This document shows positions 55,866 through 64,000 of a stretch of DNA of 64,000 nucleotides, piece after piece. Origin of the DNA: Owenia fusiformis (lineage: Eukaryota; Annelida; Polychaeta; Sabellida; Oweniidae); the NCBI GenBank assembly GCA_903813345.2, contig CAIIXF020000009.1, forward strand, positions 8,924,030 to 8,988,029, written 5' to 3'. A model generated the notes under the pieces. That model searched no databases. It worked only from the letters and a program-made list of their open reading frames with translations, and was not told the origin of the DNA. Numbering within the stretch: the first letter of the stretch is position 1; each line of letters opens with the position of its first letter. Position numbers and translations under genes: made by a program.

Positions 55866-58150
55866 CTGCTCAGATTAGAGAGTAATGTCATTTTAAGGAA
55901 AATTCTTGCCTCTTCTTGATAAAAATGTACTCATTGAAACAATACCAATTCAGGAACTAATTATAAGTGTGAACTGTATAGAAGTCAAATATCAGCAACT
56001 TTATTTACTGTCGTGTGTACTTTCCATTATTCTTCGTTTAACTGTCTCGTGAAGACCTCGTTCTACCTGAATTATAGGATAATCACCATGCCTCGTTTAT
56101 ATAAGAGAGATACAATCTAGTTTTTTAAAATACATAGACATTAAGTGGTAAAGAAATAATTTAAGTTAGTTGATGAGTTGCCTTAGTCGGGGGAAAAGAG
56201 ATGAGTTTTTATAAAAAAATTGGAGCTTTTCCACGTTGTCTGGCGTTTATCATTAAGGCAGGGCCCGACACAGCAGTTCTAATAAGGAAATTAGAGCTGT
56301 CACTTTCTTAATTTTGTCTAAAAGAATTGTTCGTCAGAGCTTGTTTTTCGGCAACGACTATCTTTACAAACAAATAACATATGATAGCCGAGTTATAATA
56401 AAGATTATCAAGATTGGAAGTTTCAATTTAATTAGATTACGTTAGAAATCGAAGTTAAAAATTAATATGCTCATCATATTCTATATAGAGAATAACTGCA
56501 TCAGAATCGTCACTGATGCTGATGCAAATAAACAAGAATATCCATTTATAAATATAGATTAATCAAGAAAATAGAAAGGATTTACGATTTAAAATTAGTG
56601 AGTAAGCGACTTTATGTCATGAAACTAAAAACATAAAAACCATTTATATTCATATTAATTCAAGTACTTGAACCGATTCCGTAGTATTAGGAAGATATAA
56701 AAGAAAGAACAAATAATCTACAAATCCATCTTTGCAAAACAATGGAACAATTAAGTTGATTTATTTCTAGACAGGTTTCTTAAATTTTTGTTGTTGTCTA
56801 GTTCTTGATCCAAAATCTTTCCAGGGGCTGGCACCTTATAATAAGCAAAGGCCAGACACGATAGCTTTGATATGAGAAATCAAGCTGTCGTCTTCTTCTT
56901 AACATTGCTTATTTGTCAGCCTAATTCTCTATATAATACTGAACTCCCATTGGCGGGAAAGAACCTTATGATGCAGGTAGCATTCCATTCCAGACATTTC
57001 TTGTTAGAATCAATGGTGTTTGTCGAAATGGCCATCCTCTGATTCTTATAAGTTCTTGCTTTCTAAATATTGTCCGTCATATGAGACCCAAATTCCATCC
57101 ATGTAATGCAAATTGTTAACTTTAGGGCAACCTCTATTTAACTGTTTGAGAACTCTTTTTTTAATTCCAAAAGCACTCTAGACACCAGAACTAAGAACTC
57201 AAACATATCTTTCGTTTTTATATTATACTCTGATTTTATTTTATAATCTGATTTTTTGTGAAATCAGATTTTATCTCGATCCAGACTTAACCCCCACAGA
57301 ACCAGAATTAACCACTAAAATATACGATTTTTTTTATATCATACTGAATTCAGCTGAAATCTCATCTCTGTTGTTGTTTTGGTGGTAATGGAATGGGTAA
57401 TGCGCTCGATTTTATTATTGTTTTAAGTAATGAGAGTTCGCTATAAAGAAGAAGAGAAACATAGAAAATTAGTGAAAATAATATTTTCTTTTGGGTAAAA
57501 CAGCGAAAAGACATATAAACTAAAATTATATAATTAATTAGACAATGGTAAAATGTTAAAAGACAAATATATATATTTAAATTAAGGAAGTCTGTTGACA
57601 TAAATTACGTAATCCACATCATTTTTATGCTACGATTCTCTATTTTAATTTATTGCCTGACAATTCACGTCATCATTCTTCAAAATCTGTGATTGAATCC
57701 TTCAAGTCTCTTTACATGATTCTCGTAGTGAAGTCACATTCTAAATTAGAGACTGACACTATTCCCGCCCTCTTGATTCAATTAAATATTCGTCCTGAGT
57801 TATTTCAAGACCCCTGGTGATGTCCAAACACGCCAATGTTGAAGGTGGTTTGATTTGTTCTTCATGTGTTTTCTAAGGCGACAATTTCTTATCTCATTAG
57901 TTAATCTTGTTCTTGCAAAGCCTTATTTGGTGCTCTGCACCTCAGCTATGGTTTGGAAAGTAGAACTGTGTATTTTTATATGTATTATGACAATAAAATT
58001 GCTATTGTACATATCAATATCTAACTAGGGCTTTTTAACTATTACATGTATGTCAACCGAAGGACAAGTAATCGCTAGGCCCTTATTTGCATCTGGTTTA
58101 TTTCCATAACCAGTTTCTGAAAATCACCTCTTTATAGCCCAGGAAAACTT
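55866..58150. other. AT-rich spacer, no gene supported
   Basis: Two loosely similar segments (56225-56340 and 56820-56925: CTGGC, AAGGC-GGCC-GACAC, AATTAGAGCTGTC) may be a decayed tandem repeat. No coding features. Confidence 0.3.
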
Positions 58151-58152
58151 TG

Positions 58153-59211
58153 ACCCTGGTCACTAAGTTCTGGGAATTGGTCTGCCATTTCAAGATTTCT
58201 CAACCATTTTAGTTGAAATTTTCAGCAGGTGTACATTGTATAGTTCTGAATTGACTAGCAATGTTTCAAATACATATCACATCTATAATTTATTTAATTG
58301 TAATTACAAAAAAAGTAAAAGTGGATAGCGGGTCAGCAAATTTTGACTGATGTTAATCTTAAAGTTTCCTGCAAAACATATTCATCTTGCCTAGATGGTT
58401 ACTTCAAACTACTTGTACTAGAGGTAGAACAGTTCTCTTGCAGTCATTTATTCAGAACTACTCTTCATTGCTGAGAGGATCATTTCATTTATATTTGTTT
58501 CCATAAGCCTGGACGCACATGCGTTGTTGACAAACTTAGTCCACAAGGATGTGTTCCATTCCTCCCTGTAGTATCCCTTGAAGATTTGCTCAGGCCGTTG
58601 AAATCAGTTCCTTATGGGAATCAAACTTATGACCTCTCATATAATGCTTTAGCACCCAAAATGTAGTGAAGCCTAATGCTGCTTCATCTGGTGAATAATG
58701 TCTGGTGAATATGGGGCAGTAATAACTTGTGTGAACCTTAATTCTTCAAGAGTAGTAGAGGCAGCTTGAGTAATGGGATGGAGCATAGTCATAATGGAAG
58801 ATAACTCCCCGCTAATATGAGTCATGATTGTAACTTTGGGATGCTGATGAATAACGGGAAAATAGAGCAAAGTACACTCTTATATAACAATAAAGGTGTT
58901 ACTTTAGAAACTAAAGTTAGAAGTATTTGAAAACATAAAAAAAATCACAGAAATATGTCCACCAAATAGGTATTTATTAACCATACTTTTGGATCAAGCA
59001 AAATCTGAATTCATTTTTATTTTACTTGACCCGCTACGCCATTTGTCATGTTGCTATAGTAACAATAATTATCCATTGTGACATCAGATGACAATGAGAC
59101 TGTTTTATCCAACCCAAAATTACATTCCCCATTCACCTTGAAAATTTCAAGTAAATTGGTTGAAAAATAATGAAATGACAGATAAATTCCCAGAACTTAG
59201 TGATCACCCTG
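58153..59211 (-). mobile_element. mariner-type element (copy 4)
   Basis: The right end reads ...CCCAGAACTTAGTGATCACCCTG followed by TA. The left end near 58153 begins with a variant but matches inverted from CACTAAGTTCTGGGAA through TTGAAATTTTCA, about 70 bp at roughly 80%. It encloses a minus-strand transposase remnant. Confidence 0.75.
58673..58870 (-). pseudogene. mariner transposase fragment
   Basis: STTLEELRFTQVITAPYSPD precedes the position of the third catalytic Asp, as in mariner/Tc1 transposases. The upstream TMLHPITQA corresponds poorly to the DNAPSH motif, and the downstream sequence is frameshifted. It is a dead remnant, in the minus orientation within copy 4. Confidence 0.65.
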
Positions 59212-59213
59212 TA

Positions 59214-60181
59214 CAAGTGAATTTTATGTAATTCTTCTATAGCCTAGATAACAACAAATTCTAAAAGATATTTGAATTACCCTGATTTAGTTAAAACATA
59301 CAGAGATCTCTTATTTGAAACAAACCACAAAGTTCAATGCATGTGTTAATCCAAACTCGTGTCTGAAATAATAATACACAAACATTTACTTTATTCCAAC
59401 GCAAAGCAGTTCCGCCAATAACAAAAATATACATTGATACCTTAGGTTTCAGAAAATTAGAAATTGTTCCTCTCTTGTTGGGATTCTCCAATTTCCCTGC
59501 TTCTGTTTGAGTATAATTTAATAAAAAAAAAATGTTAAAAAAGCTAAATTAATGCCATTCTTCGCATGCTTGTCAGTTCTCTTCTCAGTACATGTCCCCG
59601 TTTGTGACATGGCTCAGTTGCATATTTAGATAAAATAATTGAAATTTATATAAATTGCGATGGTATTTAAGATGGTTCCCTCGGAGTTAAATCAAAACAT
59701 TAATCTATGTTCAAAAATATTCACGTTCTCTATATGTTGACAATTTCTGTTATTGTTCTTGCAATCTGTTGTTGCTTCTCTGACGAAATATCTTGGCTTT
59801 AGCTGATCGTAAGAAGAACATCTGCCATGTCGTCTTTGATAGTGGGGTTGAGTTCCTCTATTAAATTACAGGGTCGACCCTGGAGTTCTATCCAAGACAA
59901 TATCAACATTTTTTTTCGTTTGAACTGGCTATGGCTCAGTATTACACTGAGACTTAACCTGTCCATTACACTGGACGCCTTTTGGTTATTAATTTAACTT
60001 TAATACTGTCTACCTTCTCTTGGATTTTTTCATTTCTAGAGTGCCTCCCTTTGAGCTTTTGACTGAAGGTATTCCCCATAAGTCCCTTTAATTCACTTCA
60101 CTATTCCCTGAGTTTGATTATTGTTATTGGTTGTTTTAAACCCCCCTGTCCATTCCAATTAAATTACTGTTGACACAAGCG
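59214..60181. other. Spacer, nothing recognised
   Basis: Short frames only, with a GGGTCGACCC palindrome near 59871. No gene or element end identified. Confidence 0.3.
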
Positions 60182-60254
60182 ATCCCCGGGTAGCTCAGTC
60201 GGTAAGGCGCTCGCCCAGCGTCTGGGCAGCCCGGGTTCGAATCTCGGCGGGGTG
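60182..60254 (+). repeat. tRNA-like sequence (pseudo-tRNA or SINE head)
   Basis: TAGCTCAGTCGG matches the A box perfectly and GGTTCGAATCT is a near-perfect B box. ATCCCCG can pair with CGGGGTG over five positions. The anticodon arm (GCCC-AGCGTCT-GGGC) lacks the T expected before the anticodon and the acceptor end is mismatched, so a functional tRNA is unlikely. No SINE body is recognised after it. Confidence 0.55.
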
Positions 60255-60302
60255 TATTTCAATTATTTATTTAAAAATAAATGGTTGTGATTTTGATTTT
60301 AC

Positions 60303-61830
60303 GCTTAAAAACATTTATATCTACATCAAGTTTATTTTAGAGCATTTATGGTCACTTCAGTGTATAAATACCAAAATAACCAGCATATACTTATCTCGTA
60401 GGAGGACGTATAGATATTTTGAAGGTTTGGAGTAGGAAAACCCATTTACTATCAAAATAACAAGCATCTCGGAGGAGGACATATAATTCTCACGAAGATA
60501 TTTTGGAGCTTGAAATAGGAAAACGCATTTACTGTACGGCTATTTTCACTGTTTCAGTATTTTGCAAAATTAAATACTTAACTCCAATCTCAGAAAAAAA
60601 TAGAAAAAGAAGAAAATATGGAAGTCTGTTGAAATGTGTAAAACCTTAAAAATAATTGCGTAACTTTAGAATCAACCCCCAAGACATTGAGTATTACGGG
60701 ATTGAAAAATAGTTAGCGTACAGTAAATTACTTTTTCTACTACAAAGCCTCTGGAAAGTTCCTACTCTTTTTCATGTAAGATGTTGCTATATAAAGGATG
60801 ATATTTCTTGTGAAACTTCATCTTAAAATCGCTATAATACAACAACAATATTCGCAACATTTGATTTAGCTGAGGCAGATATGCATTCGACAGTGACTAC
60901 GATATTCTTAACTGTGGCGACGGTGTTAAAATTTTCTAAGACTGCAAAGGGAAGGAAAACTTGTGTTTTGGAAGATGGAGGATGAGCGCTGAAACTTCCC
61001 ATTACCTTTTTTCGGAAGATTCTAAAGATGGAAGTTGCCCTCAAGGCATGGACAGATAGTTTATCGATTTGTGAAATGAAGAAATGCAAAATTATATCAT
61101 CAAACTGTTTCGTGACCGGAGATGCTGAATGGGTAACGTAAGTACGTCAGAACGGCAACTCCAGCAGACAGATCAAAATCTGCATGGAGGCATGGCAAGC
61201 GCTTCTGGGAGCGACAGAACAAATAAGAATTAACATTAAACCCACAGCCTGTAAATCACCATGTCAAGGGAACGGAATGACGACGACATCTCCATGTATA
61301 GAATGATTCATGGTTTTGAGAAAGGGGAATGGTCCAGCGACTTTTCATCAGTGAAAATGCGATGCATGGAACACAACTTGCGAGATGTTTCCATGGATGT
61401 GTATCCCCCGAAAAAAACAGATCTCCATCGTGTTGTTATTGGAACTATGGCTCACATCCTCTCTTGGCATTGCGACGCATTATATCTCTCAAGGTGATTT
61501 TTATCCTGTATTAATATTATCATTATTGTTATTATTTTAACCTATGATTATTTTTATTACATTATTACAATTGTTTCATTTTAATCTAAAATTGATTTGG
61601 TTTTCCCTTTCACATATGCTTTCAGCATCGATTCCCGCACGCCAGAAAACGAGATCTATGAAAAGACCAAACTTGTAGCTGAGTATCTAAAAGAAGCATG
61701 GGAAGGTGTACAGTTTGGACTAGTTAAAGAAGTATGCTATGAATTGATGCGTAGAATTGGATTAGATGCTGACCCAGAGGAACTTGACCAGGAAATAAAC
61801 ATGTGTTATAATTCCGAAGTTATTGACTGG
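60303..61830 (+). repeat. Duplicated block, copy 2 (partner 44425-46874)
   Basis: It carries the same order as copy 1 without the MITE: duplicated 75-90-bp segment, promoter, gene X exons 1 and 2. It begins about 50 bp after the tRNA-like sequence and loses similarity just after the codons for VID. Confidence 0.92.
60753..60797 (+). promoter_or_regulatory. Core promoter of gene X copy 2
   Basis: GGAAAGTTCC (60753-60762) and TATATAAAGG (60788-60797) are preserved with the same 25-bp spacing as in copy 1. Confidence 0.4.
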
Positions 61831-61911
61831 AAAACAATTATATTACAAAAGGATGAAAACGCCAAAATAATGGATGAAATAACAGGACAGGTCCTGAAGA
61901 ATATTCACTAG
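60881..61911 (+). pseudogene. Gene X copy 2: exon 1 broken, exon 2 intact
   Basis: Exon 1 (60881-61493) carries TGA at 60983-60985 and TAA at 61139-61141, both in the ATG frame, plus a one-base loss near 61253. The donor (GTGATT) and acceptor (TTTCAG before 61626) remain. Exon 2 reads NEIYEKTKLVAEYLKEAWEG as in copy 1, then continues WKTIILQKDENAKIMDEITG to a stop at 61911. That is probably the authentic C-terminus, missing from copy 1. A short ORF (61261-61497) survives in exon 1. It cannot make full-length protein. Confidence 0.8.
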
Positions 61912-63870
61912 TTTTATTAGACTCCAGATTTGAAAATCTAGAGTCTATTGCGTTTGCCCGTATTCTTATTATTTTTCTTAGCAAGATATCTCAATAACTA
62001 GAAGACTTAGGGTAAATCTGTTTGCATGGTGAGGGCTGAGTTAGGAGAGAAAGAAGAGCTTGAATCCGAGGGTGTCATTAGCCGAAAAAGTGCGAGTATA
62101 AATTCTGATATAATTCGAGAAAACAAAACTTTAACCTTCCTACAGGTAATTTCGATAGCAAACGATCGACTTAACCACAAGAGTAGTCATATAAATATAT
62201 TGGTAATATAGTTATGGTATATATAACATTGTAAAGTGTCAATAGAAATCAACTTGAGAATTCATGATTGTAATATTTTTTGTAAAAGAAATGAAAAAAT
62301 ACTAAAAGAAACCCGTCGGACATTTTAAGTAAACAAAGTAGAAAACAAAGAAATATCTAAGAGTTGTCTACTAGCTGTAGAAATTCTTAGTAAAATAAAC
62401 AAAAGCAAGTCATTTTTTGAAGAGGAACAAGCTTCTCAACACATCCCATGAAAACTGAAACTTCTATTTATAAAATTGTAAATCGTATTCTCTTTTACTT
62501 GCAACCATATGAACACATGACAAGCAGTAAAATAATGGGGTGCACTCCACTATAACTATAGTTAAGTGGAACCTAGTATTACCTCATGACCCGATCGCTA
62601 TATTAGATCTAGACATAAGGGGAAATAAAAAATGTGCAAAACAGATACATTTAGTTCAGGTTGAAAGGTAAAGATAATTCCATTAATATATTAAAGAGTT
62701 ATGTAGTAATAAAAGTGTAAAGAAGCTTTTCAATTTTCCTCACTATTAAATTGTTTTCTTTTACTCTCACTTCATAAAAAAACAGCTGGTATGTACTCTC
62801 AATTTTCTAGTTTTGTACGTGTCAACTGCGTACTAATACTGTTTACTAGTGCCAAAAGAAGACACCAACATCAGCAACAACAACAAAACAGATATTTTGT
62901 GACCAACAAATGGTGCATGAACACCAGGGACTTTAAAATACTATAAGGCACAAGGGTTCTGTTAGTTGAGTTTAATTTCGAAAAGCAAAACATCTATAAC
63001 ACGTTGAAGCTACATTTAAAAAAATTCTTTTAAGACTTAGTATTTCATTATTTTAGATTGCTTACTTTAAATTCTTTGTTGTGTCTGGTTTGTGGCTGGG
63101 TACCTCATGACCCACTGTGGTTAGACTGTACTCTAACTGTTAAAACACCCAAAAAGCCTAATTTTACTGAACATTTAAATCAAATGGGGATTTGCATTGA
63201 AAATATCCACCTGTTGCATGTCCATCATCTTGGGATAACTTTCACAATCCGAGTATCAAGTAATTGGACTGCTAGAGATTTCTCATATTTCAATTTTAGA
63301 AATACAACTACTTTTCATTAGTTTAATCATTACACTCAAAGTTAAAACCAGTGAATCGTACACGCAAGTTCTAGTAAATGATATACCTTCCATGTAAAGT
63401 GACTGTATAATTTTAACACTTCTTGTTAAATTGATTTTGAACAGTATGTAATTATGTTTATATAATTAGAATATTAAAATGGCATCAGAGAATCATTCCA
63501 AAGAAAGGGATGTGCTGTTAGTAAGTGTACAACATTTGAGACTCAAATTTTCGTGAACACAAATCAATACAAGGTATGATGATCCTTGTGTACATCCATG
63601 CAATCTTTGTGAGAGATAACAACTACCTACGTCAGAACCAGACTTCCCTTCTAGCTTCATTCCAACATTATGAAACAACGCTGCAACTTCATTCTGTCTA
63701 CTTGTTCTTTTAATTCGTATGATAAGAGAGAAACAATTGATTACTATCACTCATCTCTATGTCTTTCTAGGCGAATGTTTAAGAATCTACTTCGAAAAAC
63801 GGATCATTCATATCTTCAATGTTCAACGTTTACAGAACTTATTATTTTAGTAGATTTATTTCAGACGATT
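61912..63870. other. Sequence between gene X copy 2 and the third polymerase-like block
   Basis: A short hairpin (AGACTCCAGATTT-AAAATCT-GAGTCT) lies at 61919-61946. 62026-62160 could be an exon (EKEELESEGVISRKS...TFLQ then GTAATT). 63058-63321 follows an acceptor-like TTATTTTAG and reads CLVCGWVPHDPLWLDCTL, with no family recognised. Neither is confirmed. Confidence 0.3.
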
Positions 63871-64000
63871 GCCGATGTCATCCTTAACACAAGAAATGGA
63901 GGTAAAAACGTTTATATGAAAAATTGATTGATCACACTAATTTCTATATTATATCTTAAGTTAGCATGATATTCATATAAAGTCATGAATCAAATGTTTA
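63867..64000 (+). repeat. Third copy of the polymerase-like 5' block, cut by the window end
   Basis: From GTCATCCTTAACACAAGAAA onward it matches 52257 and 50952, including the exon end ATGGAG with an intact GT donor and the intron start (TTGATTGATCACACTAATTT). TTTATTTCAG just upstream is a good acceptor, so here the exon is bounded on both sides. The rest of this copy lies beyond the window. Confidence 0.85.

Noticed and set aside
56225-56925. Tandem repeat of about 600 bp
   Set aside because: Only scattered short matches; similarity by eye is too low to claim a duplication.
60182-60254. Functional tRNA gene
   Set aside because: The A and B boxes are good, but the anticodon loop lacks the invariant T and the acceptor stem is mismatched.
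62026-63321. Two candidate exons after gene X copy 2
   Set aside because: Splice-like sites exist but phase cannot be linked to any neighbour and no domain is recognised.

Overview
This looks like nuclear DNA from an invertebrate, most likely a bivalve mollusc or another lophotrochozoan. It is AT-rich, has consensus GT-AG introns whose codon phases match, TATA boxes and AATAAA signals. It also carries GTCC-rich dispersed repeats of the kind common in bivalves. There is no sign of operons or ribosome binding sites. Most of the window is transposon-derived, and almost every long reading frame is broken.

Layout. 1-6.9 kb is AT-rich and nearly featureless apart from one MITE. 6.9-8.4 kb holds a 120-bp tandem repeat that passes into a 37-bp minisatellite of about 26 units. 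9-10 kb is a complete-ended but dead mariner. 12.1-16.5 kb is an old repeat element with a 135-bp array, interrupted by a CACTA-like insertion with a 3-bp target duplication. 16.5-18.3 kb has a Crypton-type recombinase fragment and a LINE 3' end. 18.2-20.3 kb (minus) holds a spliced zinc-finger gene with phase-matched exons. 22.9-24.4 kb is a second mariner. 24.7-26.5 kb is a broken transposase-like gene with a PHD-like finger.

26.5-44.4 kb is dominated by three Ty3/gypsy remnants (A 26.5-27.8, C 31.3-38.1, B 42.7-44.3 kb). Each carries an extra C2H2 zinc-finger ORF just downstream of integrase, in the position where env would lie. After element A comes a polypurine tract and a candidate very long LTR or leader. 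It has a TATA box, a mini-exon with a splice donor, seven tandem units each carrying a small stem-loop with compensating base changes, and a poly(A) signal. A SINE, palindromic elements, a 633-bp tandem duplication and a fold-back element fill 38.5-42.5 kb.

44.4-64 kb is built from duplicated blocks. A two-exon gene of unknown function ('gene X') with a conserved promoter occurs twice (45.9 and 60.9 kb). A three-exon zinc-finger gene lies at 47.3-48.0 kb. Parts of a C2H2/family-B-DNA-polymerase-like gene occur two to three times (50.4, 51.6 and 63.9 kb). The order gene X then polymerase-like block recurs, which suggests a multi-gene element that has been amplified and has decayed. Two further mariners, a gag-like zinc-knuckle fragment, a MITE with a 9-bp target duplication and a tRNA-like sequence complete this region.

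Most interesting: the zinc-finger ORF shared by the gypsy copies, the covarying stem-loop array at 28.6-29.5 kb, and the repeated gene X/polymerase-like cassette. All identifications come from reading the sequence and recalling protein families; no search was run.
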